Shown one piece after another: positions 42,731 to 51,110 of a DNA stretch of 64,000 nt. The stretch is taken from NCBI RefSeq assembly GCF_036227405.1, contig NZ_CP109473.1, positions 8,370,001 to 8,434,000 of the forward strand, in the 5' to 3' direction. Origin of the DNA: Streptomyces sp. NBC_01460 (GTDB lineage: Bacteria; Actinomycetota; Actinomycetes; Streptomycetales; Streptomycetaceae). Below the pieces are notes generated by a model that had not been told where the DNA came from, did not search any database, and saw nothing but the letters and a program-made list of their open reading frames with translations. Position 1 is the first letter of the stretch; each line of letters begins with the position of its first letter. The translations under genes and the position numbers were made by a program.

Positions 42731-43330
42731 GTGGAGCCTGAGGTGTCGGATCGACAGGTGCGGCCTGGAGTGGGTGCGGTGGCGCTGTGCGGAGCGGTTC
42801 TTCTCTGTTGTGCCGTGACCGGCTGCGGCCGGGACACGGCGGACGGGAAGGCGCCGGCCGACGCGGCCGCGGTGGTGCCCTCCGCTCCACCGCCCGTGTC
42901 CGAGTCGCCGGAGGACCCGGCCGGGGCGGTGCGGGAGGTGTACGGGGCCATGTGGTCGGAGCGGATGAAGGCGTTGCAGATGGCGTCGGCGGAGGATACC
43001 GATCTGGAGCGGTACGTGGCGCCCGGCATCCTGAGGGTGTTCGAGGAAGAGCTGGCCCAGTTGAAGAAGGACGGCATGGTGATGCGCGGCGAGGTCGGCC
43101 ACGAGCCAGAGGTGAGCGTGCTCGATGCCGGGGCGAAGCCCTCGCGCGCGACGGTGCAGGACTGCGTGGACCTGTCGAAGTGGCAGCCGCTGGACACCAC
43201 CACGGGCTGGCCCCTTCCCCTCCCCGGAGACCAGCCGCCGCGCCACAGGGCCACGGCGGAGTTGGAGCGCGGGGACGGAGGGCGGTGGACCGTCACCGCC
43301 TACGTCCCGCACAGGTCGCGCGCCTGCTGA
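42731..43330 (+). CDS. Putative secreted lipoprotein
   Basis: 199 residues from GTG 42731. The signal peptide core VGAVALCGAVLLCCAVTGC ends in a lipobox VTGC. The mature chain starts with a Pro/Ala/Ser-rich linker (VVPSAPPPVSESPED), then a helical, NTF2-like or TPR-like region (GAMWSERMKALQMASAEDTD) and a C-terminal strand set ending RGDGGRWTVTAYVPH. The function is unknown. Its low-complexity linker is typical for surface-anchored proteins. Confidence 0.8.
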   Translation: MEPEVSDRQVRPGVGAVALCGAVLLCCAVTGCGRDTADGKAPADAAAVVPSAPPPVSESPEDPAGAVREVYGAMWSERMKALQMASAEDTDLERYVAPGILRVFEEELAQLKKDGMVMRGEVGHEPEVSVLDAGAKPSRATVQDCVDLSKWQPLDTTTGWPLPLPGDQPPRHRATAELERGDGGRWTVTAYVPHRSRAC

Positions 43331-43470
43331 AACCCGGCTCCGACCCCACGGCGCTGCCCGCGTACGGTGTCGACCACGTCGGCGCCGCACACGTGTGGGC
43401 ACGCGCCTGCGGCCCCGGCCGGAGTTGACGGGCCAGGGCGGCGTTCCGCGGTGTGTTCAACCGCCCGCGG

Positions 43471-44367
43471 TCACGAGGTGCGGTGGCTGAGGACCGTTTC
43501 GCGGAACGAGGCGACCACGGGCCGCAGATCGGTGCGGTGCCAGGCGGCCCACAGGTGTACCGATGCCTGGTGCCAGGGCAGTTCCCGGATCTCGACGCCT
43601 TCGGTGGTTCCGCGGACCATGCTCCTCTGGACGAGTGCGAGTCCCAGGCCCGAGGCGACCAGTCCCAGTGCCGTGAGGGGTTCCGGTGCGTCGAGCCGGA
43701 TGTCCGGTGTGAAGCCCGATGCCACACACGCGGCGATGAACGCGTCCCGGGTGGCCGGCTCGTGGGAACTGTCGACAGCGATCCATGGCCGGCCGTCCAG
43801 ATCCTGCGCCGTGATGACGTCACGGCCCGCGAGCTCGTGGCCGGCCGGCAGGGCGAGGAGCAGCGGGTCCTCCAGCAGGGGGGCCGCCAGCAGATCCGGA
43901 TCGTCCTCGGCGGGAGGCCGCTGGACGAGGGCGATGTCGAGGCTCCGCTGCCGCAGGCCGACGAACTGCTCCTCCGGGGCCAGGCTGTAGAGCGCCACAT
44001 GGATACCGGGCCGATCCTCCTGCAGGGTGCGCAGCGCCGCCGGAAGGACGCCGGTGTGCATGGCGTCGGTGACGTACCCGATGCACAGCCCCCCTTCCTC
44101 TCCGCGCCCCAGGCGGCGGCCGAGGTTCTCCAGCCGGTCGGCGTGCCGCAGCAGCGCCCGCGCCTCGGTGAGGAAGACCCGCCCGTCGGCGGTCAGGCGG
44201 ATGCGCTGCTGGGTGCGCTCGAAAAGGGTGAGGCCCAGGTTCTTCTCCAGCTGGGCGATCTGCCGGCTGAGGGGGGACTGGGAGATGTGCAGTTCCTCGG
44301 CGGCCCGGCCGACGTGTTCCGTCTCGGCCACGGCGATGAAGTAGCGCAGTTGTCGCAGGTCAAGCAT
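43471..44367 (-). CDS. LysR-family transcriptional regulator
   Basis: 298 residues. The N-terminal helix-turn-helix is LRYFIAVAETEHVGRAAEEL followed by HISQSPLSRQIAQLEKNLGL. The substrate-binding domain has GGLCIGYVTDAMHTGVLPAA and AALGLVA-like GLVASGLGLALVQRS. It is divergent from the aldo/keto reductase gene, and an inverted repeat (44393-44411) lies in the gap, so it probably regulates that gene and itself. The start codon ATG 44367 gives the usual MLDLRQLRYF beginning. Confidence 0.95.
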   Translation of the reverse strand: MLDLRQLRYFIAVAETEHVGRAAEELHISQSPLSRQIAQLEKNLGLTLFERTQQRIRLTADGRVFLTEARALLRHADRLENLGRRLGRGEEGGLCIGYVTDAMHTGVLPAALRTLQEDRPGIHVALYSLAPEEQFVGLRQRSLDIALVQRPPAEDDPDLLAAPLLEDPLLLALPAGHELAGRDVITAQDLDGRPWIAVDSSHEPATRDAFIAACVASGFTPDIRLDAPEPLTALGLVASGLGLALVQRSMVRGTTEGVEIRELPWHQASVHLWAAWHRTDLRPVVASFRETVLSHRTS

Positions 44368-44392
44368 GTAAGACCTCGGGGGACTCAACTCA

Positions 44393-44411
44393 GTCCAAGC
44401 GAGTCTTGGAC
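44393..44411. promoter_or_regulatory. Inverted repeat, predicted LysR operator
   Basis: GTCCAAG (44393-44399) and CTTGGAC (44405-44411) form a perfect 7-bp inverted repeat with a 5-bp spacer, 26 bp upstream of the lysR start and between the divergent lysR and aldo/keto reductase genes. LysR proteins bind such dyads. Confidence 0.6.
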
Positions 44412-44521
44412 AGTCTCAAGTGTTGATCCTAACCTCGAAGAAGTCCACCGGACAGACGTCGTCATCCTCACGAAAACGACGTCTCGCACGTCCCCCTCCC
44501 TCTCGCAAGGAGAACCCCCTC

Positions 44522-45535
44522 ATGGCCATCACCCCCCTCCTGCCGGGACCGCTCGGCTTCGGCACAGCGCCCCTGGGCAACATGTTCCGCGCCATCCCTG
44601 ACGAGGAAGCGGCTGCCACCGTCGAGGCGGCCTGGGACCACGGCATCCGCTACTTCGACACCGCACCCTTCTACGGTGCCGGGCTCGCGGAGATCCGTCT
44701 GGGCGAGGTCCTCGCCGCTCACCCGCGTGACGCGTACGTCCTCAGCACCAAGGTCGGCCGTGTCATCCAGGACGAAGCCGAAGACCCTGCCACCCGTGAC
44801 CTCGGTGAGAAGGGCGGCCTCTTCGAACACGGGCGTCCCAACAAGATGGTCAACGACTACACGGCCGACGCGACGATGCGCTCCATCCAGGACAGCCTCG
44901 ACCGGTTGAAGACCGACCGCCTCGACATCGTCTGGGTCCACGACGTCGCGCAGGACTTCTACGGCGACGAGTGGCTCGCCCAGTACGAGACCGCCCGTAC
45001 CGGCGCCTTCCGCACCCTGGAGAAGCTCCGGGACGAAGGCGTGATCAAGGCGTGGGGCCTGGGCGTGAACAGGGTGGAGCCGCTCGAGCTCACCCTCGGC
45101 CTCGACGAGCCCACACCCGACGCCTTCCTCCTCGCGGGCCGCTACACCCTCCTCGACCACAGCCGGGCCCTCCAGCGCCTGCTGCCCGCCGCCGCTGAGC
45201 AGAACGTCGACATCGTCGTCGGCGGACCCTACAGCTCGGGGATCCTGGCCGGCGGACGCCACTTCGAGTACCAGGACGCGCCCGCCGAGATCATCGACAG
45301 GGTGGAGCGGATCAAGACCCTCGCCGAACAGCACGGCGTCGGCATCAAGGCCGCCGCACTGCAGTTCTCCCTGGCTCACCGTGCCACCGCGGCCGTCATA
45401 CCCGGCGCCACCAGGCCCAGCCGCATCGCGGAGGACGTCGCCGCACTCGGCGAACGGATCCCGGAGGACTTCTGGACGGCGCTGCGCGACGAGCAGCTGA
45501 TCGCCGCCGACGCCCCCGTACCGGGCACCCGCTGA
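44522..45535 (+). CDS. Aldo/keto reductase (aldose 1-dehydrogenase type)
   Basis: 337 residues with the (beta/alpha)8 aldo/keto reductase fold. Near residue 43 is IRYFDTAPFYGAGLAEIRLG (catalytic Asp and Tyr), then VLSTKVGRVIQDEA with the catalytic Lys, and VWVHDVAQDFYGDEW with the His. The C-terminal VIPGATRPSRIAEDVAAL binds NADP. The sequence is closest in kind to D-threo-aldose (fucose) 1-dehydrogenase. An AAGGAGAAC site precedes the ATG. An SRPBCC gene follows in the same direction, and the LysR gene lies upstream, divergently. Confidence 0.93.
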   Translation: MAITPLLPGPLGFGTAPLGNMFRAIPDEEAAATVEAAWDHGIRYFDTAPFYGAGLAEIRLGEVLAAHPRDAYVLSTKVGRVIQDEAEDPATRDLGEKGGLFEHGRPNKMVNDYTADATMRSIQDSLDRLKTDRLDIVWVHDVAQDFYGDEWLAQYETARTGAFRTLEKLRDEGVIKAWGLGVNRVEPLELTLGLDEPTPDAFLLAGRYTLLDHSRALQRLLPAAAEQNVDIVVGGPYSSGILAGGRHFEYQDAPAEIIDRVERIKTLAEQHGVGIKAAALQFSLAHRATAAVIPGATRPSRIAEDVAALGERIPEDFWTALRDEQLIAADAPVPGTR

Positions 45536-45586
45536 CGTCCCGTCCCGAATCCCGCTGACTTCCGCCCACACGCAAGGAGACCCCCC

Positions 45587-46003
45587 ATGGCCACCACCAC
45601 CGCATCCATCCGTCTTCCCGTACCGCCCGACCGCGTCTGGCAGCTCATCGGCGGGTTCGACGCCCTGCCCGACTGGCTGCCGTACATCCCCACGAGCCAG
45701 CTCGGCGAAGGGGGCCGCGTCCGCAGCCTCACCAATGACGAAGGCGGTGTGATCGTGGAGCGCCTCGAGACCTTCGACGACAAGGCCCGCACCTACAGCT
45801 ACTCCATACTGCGGGCGCCGTTCCCGGTCACCGGCTACCTCTCCACCATCGCCGTGCATCGGGACCCGGACGCCGCCTGGTCCCGCGTCGACTGGAGCGG
45901 CACCTTCACGCCCGACGGGATCGCCGACGACGAGGCGATCGCTCTCTTCCACACCATCTACAGCGACGGACTCGCGGCACTCCGCCGCACCCTCGCCCCC
46001 TGA
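45587..46003 (+). CDS. SRPBCC-family protein
   Basis: 138 residues. Typical START-like pattern: ASIRLPVPPDRVWQLIGGFD, LPDWLPYIP, then AAWSRVDWSGTFTPDGIAD and a C-terminal helix. This type is often annotated as polyketide cyclase/dehydrase. AAGGAGACC precedes the ATG; 51 bp after the aldo/keto reductase stop, so likely co-transcribed and under the LysR regulator. A strong terminator follows. Confidence 0.88.
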   Translation: MATTTASIRLPVPPDRVWQLIGGFDALPDWLPYIPTSQLGEGGRVRSLTNDEGGVIVERLETFDDKARTYSYSILRAPFPVTGYLSTIAVHRDPDAAWSRVDWSGTFTPDGIADDEAIALFHTIYSDGLAALRRTLAP

Positions 46004-46047
46004 CCGACACCGAGGCGGGGGCGGGACATCCGCCCCGGCGCGCTCCG

Positions 46048-46074
46048 GAGCACCCGCCCTTCAGGCGGGTGCTC
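46048..46074. terminator. Hairpin terminator between convergent genes
   Basis: GAGCACCCGCC/GGCGGGTGCTC, a perfect 11-bp stem with a CTTCA loop, between the SRPBCC gene and the convergent GlxA-type regulator gene. Confidence 0.8.
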
Positions 46075-46101
46075 GGCCGCCGCAGCCCTGCGCCTCCCGG
46101 C

Positions 46102-47091
46102 TCAAGGCATCAGCGTTTCGTACCCGTCGCCGCCCTCCGGGCCCGGCAAGGACCGTGAGCGGAACGTACGGCGGTAGGCGTCGGGCGGCACACCGACCGT
46201 CCGGTGGAAGTGCCGGCGCAGGGTCGTCGCGGTGCCCATGCCGGTGGCCGACGCGATGGTGTCCACCGTGTCGTCGGTGGTCTCCAACAACTCCTGGGCG
46301 TGACGGATCCGTTGGGTGTGCAGCCACTGCAGTGGGGTGGTGCCGGTCACCGACCTGAAGTGGCGGCCCAGGTGACGCGAACTCATCCGCGCCTCGCGCG
46401 CCAGGTCCTCGACGGTGAGCGGCTGGTCAAGCCGCTGGAGCACCCACGGGAAGAGCCCGGCGAGCGGGTGACTGCCCGGGGCGGGGACCGGGGTGGTGAC
46501 GAACTGGGCCTGGCCTCCGTCCCGGTGAGGTGGCACGACCAGGCGGCGGGCCAGCGTGTTGGCGATCGACGAACCGTGATCGAGACGGACGAGATGCAGG
46601 CACAGGTCCATGGCGGCGGCCTTTCCGGCCGATGTGAGCACGCTGCCGTTGTCCACGTAGAGGACGTCGGGGTCCACCCGCACCCGGGGGTGACGCTCGG
46701 TCAGCTCCTGGGTGTGTGCCCAGTGCGTGGTCGCCCGGTGGCCGTCCAGAAGGCCGGCGGCGGCGAGCACGAAGGCGCCCGTGCAGAGGGAGGCCACCCG
46801 TGCGCCCGCCTCGTGGGCCGTGCGCACCGCGTCCACCAGCTCGGCCGGCGGATCCTGGCCGATCTCCGCCCAGCCGGGGACGATCACGGTGTCGACGCGC
46901 GAGAGGTGGTCGAGTCCGTGGTCGGGTTCCATGGAGAAGCGGCCGACGCGCACCGGGCCCGGCCCGCAGAGTGAGAGCCGATACCACGGGCCTGTCACGC
47001 CGTTCGGAGGATTGCCTCCGAAGACCTCGCAGGCGAGGGCGAGTTCGAAGTGCAGCATGCCGTCGGTGACGGCCAGCCCGACAGTGGTCAT
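46102..47091 (-). CDS. GlxA-type AraC regulator with DJ-1/PfpI-like domain
   Basis: 329 residues. The N-terminal two thirds is a DJ-1/PfpI-like domain (VTDGMLHFELALACEVFGGN, GARVASLCTGAFVLAAAGLL with the nucleophile-elbow Cys, and RATTHWAHTQELTERHP). The C-terminal AraC domain has LTVEDLAREARMSSRHLGRH and DTIASATGMGTATTLRRHFH. GlxA-type regulators often sense aldehydes or amine compounds. The start at 47091 is chosen; 47112 is possible. It is divergent from the saccharopine-dehydrogenase-like gene, which it may control. Confidence 0.92.
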   Translation of the reverse strand: MTTVGLAVTDGMLHFELALACEVFGGNPPNGVTGPWYRLSLCGPGPVRVGRFSMEPDHGLDHLSRVDTVIVPGWAEIGQDPPAELVDAVRTAHEAGARVASLCTGAFVLAAAGLLDGHRATTHWAHTQELTERHPRVRVDPDVLYVDNGSVLTSAGKAAAMDLCLHLVRLDHGSSIANTLARRLVVPPHRDGGQAQFVTTPVPAPGSHPLAGLFPWVLQRLDQPLTVEDLAREARMSSRHLGRHFRSVTGTTPLQWLHTQRIRHAQELLETTDDTVDTIASATGMGTATTLRRHFHRTVGVPPDAYRRTFRSRSLPGPEGGDGYETLMP

Positions 47092-47201
47092 GTCGGAAAT
47101 TGTACGGGGCATGGCGTTCCGGACAGTGGTGAAGGGATGCAGGCTTTGCCAGTCTGTTCCTGACAGACCACAGCGGATCATTCGCGTACAGGGGGAAGTT
47201 C

Positions 47202-48230
47202 ATGAGATCGGGCCAGACGGTGGCGGTGTTCGGCGCATACGGGCACACCGGGCGGTTCGTGGTGGCGGAGCTGGCGGAGCGTGGGTTCCTCCCGGTCCTC
47301 ACGGGCCGCGACGCCGAGAAGCTGAAGTCACTGACCTACGAGACCGGGTGGGAGGCCCGCTCCGCGTCGGTCGACGACCCTTCCGCCCTCGACCGCGCGC
47401 TGGCCGGTGCGGCTGCCGTGATCAACTGCGCCGGCCCCTTCGCCACGACGGCCGGCCCCGTGATCGAGGCGGCCCTGCGGGCCGGGATCCCGTATCTGGA
47501 CGTGGCGGCCGAGATCGAGGCCAACGTCGACACCTTCGCGCACTTCGCCGGACGGGCGCGGGACGCGGGAGCGGTGATCGTCCCCGCCATGGCGTTCTTC
47601 GGCGGCTTCGGCGACCTGCTGACCACCGCCGCGATGGGCGACTGGACGGAGGCCGACGAGGCGCACATCGCGTACGGGCTGAACAGCTGGCACCCCACGG
47701 CCGGGACCCGCTCGGCGGGCGCGGTGTCCCGGCAGCGGCGAGGCGGCCGGCGCATCGTCTTCACCGGCGGGCGGCTGCAACACCGCGAAGACGCCCCGCC
47801 GACCCTGGAGTGGGCCTTCCCCGATCCGATGGGCGCGCGGGCGGTCATCGGGGAGTTCACGATGGCCGACGTCGTGACCGTACCCAGCCATCTGTCCGTC
47901 CCCGAGGTCCGCACCTACATGACGGTCGAGGCCGCCCAGGACATCGCCGCGCCGGACACACCGACGCCGGCCGCGGTGGACGACCAGGGGCGGTCCTCCC
48001 AGACCTTCCTCGTCGACGTCGTCGTACGCTCGGGCGACGACGAACGGCGCGCGGTGGCCCGCGGGCAGGACATCTACGCCGTCACCGCGCCACTCGTGGT
48101 GGAAGCGGTCGACCGCGTCCTCACCGGACGGTCGAAGGCCGTGGGCGTCGTCTCCGCAGGAGAGATCTTCGACGCCCCCGACTTCCTCCGCGCGCTGTCC
48201 CCGCACATCACCGTGGAGCTCCGTCCCTAA
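47202..48230 (+). CDS. Saccharopine dehydrogenase-like NAD(P)-binding oxidoreductase
   Basis: 342 residues. A Rossmann fold begins TVAVFGAYGHTGRFVVAELA (GxxGxxG nucleotide-binding loop), with GRDAEKLKSL, VINCAGPFATTAGPVIEAAL and GIPYLDVAAEIEANVDT, typical of the saccharopine dehydrogenase/NAD(P)-binding family that also includes trans-acting enoyl reductases. The substrate is unknown. It starts 110 bp from the divergent GlxA-type gene, so its expression may depend on it. Confidence 0.88.
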   Translation: MRSGQTVAVFGAYGHTGRFVVAELAERGFLPVLTGRDAEKLKSLTYETGWEARSASVDDPSALDRALAGAAAVINCAGPFATTAGPVIEAALRAGIPYLDVAAEIEANVDTFAHFAGRARDAGAVIVPAMAFFGGFGDLLTTAAMGDWTEADEAHIAYGLNSWHPTAGTRSAGAVSRQRRGGRRIVFTGGRLQHREDAPPTLEWAFPDPMGARAVIGEFTMADVVTVPSHLSVPEVRTYMTVEAAQDIAAPDTPTPAAVDDQGRSSQTFLVDVVVRSGDDERRAVARGQDIYAVTAPLVVEAVDRVLTGRSKAVGVVSAGEIFDAPDFLRALSPHITVELRP

Positions 48231-48341
48231 CCGCATCGACCCGCGCCGCGCCGGAACGTGTCCCGTCGGTTCGGGCTCGCGCCGGTGCCGGACGGCCGGA
48301 CCGATCCCCCGCCGGGAGGGACTCCGGAGGCGTGCCGCCTC

Positions 48342-49247
48342 TCACCGGGGCCCTGCCGTCCCGTCACCGACGGGGACGCCCAGCCGTGCGGCCACGGTGG
48401 TGAGTGCCGTTCCCAGAGGGAGCGCGACGCGGGTGAGGGCATGGCGGTCACCCCGGGTCGGGTCCCGGTTGACGATGAGAACCGGCGTTCCGGCCTTCTC
48501 CGCCTGGCGGACGAACCTGAGCCCGGACATCACGGTGAGCGACGATCCCAGGACCAGCAGTGAGGCAGCCTCGCGGACCAGACTCCGGCAGAGCTCGACT
48601 CGTGACGGGGGCACGGCTTCGCCGAAGAAGACCACGTCCGGTTTGAGGATGCCGCCGCAGACCGTGCAGGGCACCACGGTGAAGTCCCCGACCTGGTCAT
48701 CGGTGAGATCGGCGTCACCGTCCGGGTTCATGGCGGCGGCCACCGGAGCGAAGCCCGCATTGGCCTCCTCGAGCCGCCGTGCGAGCTCGCGGCGTGGGCT
48801 GGACGTTCCGCACGAAAGGCAGACGACCCGGTCCAGGCTTCCGTGGAGCTCCACGACGCCGTCACTGCCGGCGCCCTGGTGCAGGCCGTCCACGTTCTGG
48901 GTGATCACGCCGGAGAGCAGGCCGTGGCGCCCGAACGCGGCGACGGCCCGGTGCCCGGCATTGGGGCGCGCCCGGCCGAACGTGCGCCAGCCCAAGTGGC
49001 TGCGCGCCCAGTACCGACGCCTGGCCTGGGCGTCCGCGGTGAAGTCCTGGTAGGTCATCGGGGTGTGCCGGCTCAGGCTCCCGCCCTCGCCCCGGTAGTC
49101 GGGGATGCCCGACTCGGTGGAGATGCCCGCACCGCTGAGCACCAGGACGCCACCGGAGCCCAGCGCATCCGCGAGAGGCTCCAGATCCGTGGTGCCCGGC
49201 GGGAGGTCCTCATCGGGGGTCCAGCTCAGGGTGGGGCGCATACGCAT
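48342..49247 (-). CDS. Sir2-family NAD-dependent protein deacylase
   Basis: 301 residues. The NAD-binding motif VLSGAGISTESGIPDYRG, the TQNVDGLHQGAG catalytic segment with the active His in VVELHGSLDRVVC, and two pairs of zinc cysteines (CLSCG and CTVCG) are present, so a working deacylase is expected. It removes acetyl or acyl groups from lysines with NAD. There are several ATG codons near the start; 49247 is used. A RelE-type toxin gene follows upstream on the same strand, an association that may be chance. Confidence 0.94.
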   Translation of the reverse strand: MRMRPTLSWTPDEDLPPGTTDLEPLADALGSGGVLVLSGAGISTESGIPDYRGEGGSLSRHTPMTYQDFTADAQARRRYWARSHLGWRTFGRARPNAGHRAVAAFGRHGLLSGVITQNVDGLHQGAGSDGVVELHGSLDRVVCLSCGTSSPRRELARRLEEANAGFAPVAAAMNPDGDADLTDDQVGDFTVVPCTVCGGILKPDVVFFGEAVPPSRVELCRSLVREAASLLVLGSSLTVMSGLRFVRQAEKAGTPVLIVNRDPTRGDRHALTRVALPLGTALTTVAARLGVPVGDGTAGPR

Positions 49248-49372
49248 GCCCCCAGGGTACGGAACCACCGCCCACACCTGTTGTCGCCGGCGACGACGGG
49301 CCAGGGCGGACAGCGTCTCCGCCGCGCAGAAGCACCTGGAGCCGTGCAGAGCTCTGCGGAGCCACGTGGAAG

Positions 49373-49630
49373 CTATGCCTCCACGTACGCCACGATCGTG
49401 ATCGTCTGCATGGCGGTCACGTAGTAGATGATCCGGACGCCGTCGATCTCGTCGGAGTAGTCCCGCAGCAGGGTGCCGGGCACCGGTGTGCCCAACTGGG
49501 GACTGACGCTGATCGCGACGATCGCACGGTCCAGGCGGTGCGTCTCGGAAGCGGTCAGCTTGGACAACTGAGTGAGCGCGGGCTCCACCGTGACCACGCG
49601 CGAGCGGCGCGGCCCGTGCTCAGGCGACAC
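49373..49630 (-). CDS. RelE/ParE-type toxin
   Basis: 85 residues with the RelE-type fold: a short helix-rich N-terminus (TQLSKLTASETHRLDRAIVA), then LRDYSDEIDGVRIIYYVTAM and the final strand ITIVAYVEA. RelE family toxins cleave ribosome-bound mRNA; ParE members poison gyrase. The start (GTG 49630) overlaps the antitoxin's stop by 11 bp, the classic toxin-antitoxin arrangement with translational coupling. Only the C-terminal part of the longer open frame is credible. Confidence 0.8.
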   Translation of the reverse strand: MSPEHGPRRSRVVTVEPALTQLSKLTASETHRLDRAIVAISVSPQLGTPVPGTLLRDYSDEIDGVRIIYYVTAMQTITIVAYVEA

Positions 49631-49850
49631 GTGGCTGCTCGTCCGCCAGGCGGGCGAGGTGCGCGTCACGGGCCGCCTCCCACGGGACCCCCGTCTCCGG
49701 GGCCGGGTAGCCGTTCGCGGCGATGTCCTCCAGCACCGTGGCAAGAAGGTCTGCCTTGGCCCGCTCGGCGGCCGCGTACGCGCGAACCGACTCGGCGGCG
49801 GGCTCGTCGAGCGGCTGGCGGTCGGGCGAGGTGGCCGGCTGCTGGCTCAT
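49620..49850 (-). CDS. Antitoxin of RelE-type pair
   Basis: 76 acidic residues, rich in Ala, Glu and Asp (ESVRAYAAAERAKADLLATV, then LEDIAANGYPAPETGVPWEA). It precedes the toxin and overlaps it by 11 bp. No clear DNA-binding fold is visible; many antitoxins of this size have a helical part that binds the toxin. AGGAG before the ATG fixes the start at 49850. Likely autoregulated with its toxin. Confidence 0.72.
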   Translation of the reverse strand: MSQQPATSPDRQPLDEPAAESVRAYAAAERAKADLLATVLEDIAANGYPAPETGVPWEAARDAHLARLADEQPRVA

Positions 49851-50178
49851 CCGGGGCTCCTGGCTGTCATCTGGCGTCGTTCCCACCACGGTAGCGCCGG
49901 GGCGAGCCGCCCGGGCCCGGTAGGGCGAACCGGGCCTCGACGAGGTCCGGTGGTATCCATCGTCCTGAGGCCGGGCGCGCGGGGCGGGTGACAAAAGCTG
50001 GGCCTCGTTCCGGCACACGGTCGACAGCGATCATCGATCGCCTGGATCGACGCTGCCGACCGGGCGGACGGCCCGCAGCCGCCGTCCGGTCAGCCGCGCC
50101 GGTCATCACGTCGCAACCGGTCCCGGAGCTCCACAGGCTGTGGGAGTCCGTCGGGAGAGAAGGAGAGCTCCGCGCTGC

Positions 50179-50625
50179 TCAGGGAGCGGGGACAGGGCCA
50201 CCGGGCCGGAACCGCTCCACCCCGACGATGTGCCGTACCTTGACCGGGCGCACGACCACCGCGACGCGCTGCTCTCCCGGCATGGTCCACTCGAAGCGTT
50301 CGCTGCCCAGATACTTGCGGGCCAGGCTGTCCATCCGGGTATGTGCTTCCTCGCCTTCGATGAAGCGGGACACCACACCACTGATCTGCACGCGGTCGAA
50401 GGGATCGGCGGCGTCCGCGTGGGAGAGATAGACGCGGGGGTCGCCGCGCAGGTTCTCCTCCTTCACCCGGCCCACCGAGGTGTTGAACGTCAGCTCCCCG
50501 TCTCCTTCCAGGTCCACCCACATCGGGCTGACCTGCGGTGCTCCATCGGCGAACACGGTCCCCACATACCAGATGTTGGGGGCCAGCAACCGGGCGCGGA
50601 CGGCATCGTCAAAGGTCACAGTCAT
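50179..50625 (-). CDS. Pyridoxamine 5'-phosphate oxidase-fold F420/flavin protein
   Basis: 148 residues. Split-barrel signatures: NIWYVGTVFADGAPQVSPMW, GELTFNTSVGRVKEENLRGD, DRVQISGVVSRFIEGEEAHT and YLGSERFEWTMPGEQR. This matches the actinobacterial TIGR03618-type family whose members bind F420 or FMN. It is a second member of the superfamily in the window besides the one at 41263. It could reduce biliverdin-like or quinone-like substrates, but no substrate can be stated. Confidence 0.9.
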   Translation of the reverse strand: MTVTFDDAVRARLLAPNIWYVGTVFADGAPQVSPMWVDLEGDGELTFNTSVGRVKEENLRGDPRVYLSHADAADPFDRVQISGVVSRFIEGEEAHTRMDSLARKYLGSERFEWTMPGEQRVAVVVRPVKVRHIVGVERFRPGGPVPAP

Positions 50626-51110
50626 CCCGAAAGGCTAACAACCATGATCGTCGGGACTGGTCGGCGCCAGGACCGTGCACACGGCCCCGGCACAGGAGGC
50701 GCACAGTTCGTCCGGCACCGGCCACTCCATCGGAATCGTCGTGCACCACTCCCACACCTCCCGGAAGCGCTGGGGCCGATCCGGTTGTGCGGTGGCCGGC
50801 ACCCGTCCCGGAGGACGTACGAGTGCGCCGACCCGGGCTCGTACGCGACCCGAGGCGCTCAGTTCCTGTCGCGCCCACGGCGTGTGCCCACGGCTGAAAG
50901 GCCATGGAACGCCGGTGATTTCACGGATCTCCCCGGCCCCGGATCCCGGTTGAATCGCACTCGACGCTCGAACCGCGCCATGCCGCTCCACGCTCGATAC
51001 GCAGAATCCTCTCCGCCCCGCCACACACGCGTCCGCCCACCACGAGCGCACGTGCCGCGACGGAGCGAACGGACAGCCGGCCCGCACAGCCCAGAAGGAG
51101 ACCCCCGGAC
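50626..51110. other. Intergenic region without a supported gene
   Basis: 485 bp between the flavin/F420 gene and the exported hydrolase. Open frames on both strands lack recognisable protein features. It should hold the divergent promoters of both genes. Confidence 0.45.
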
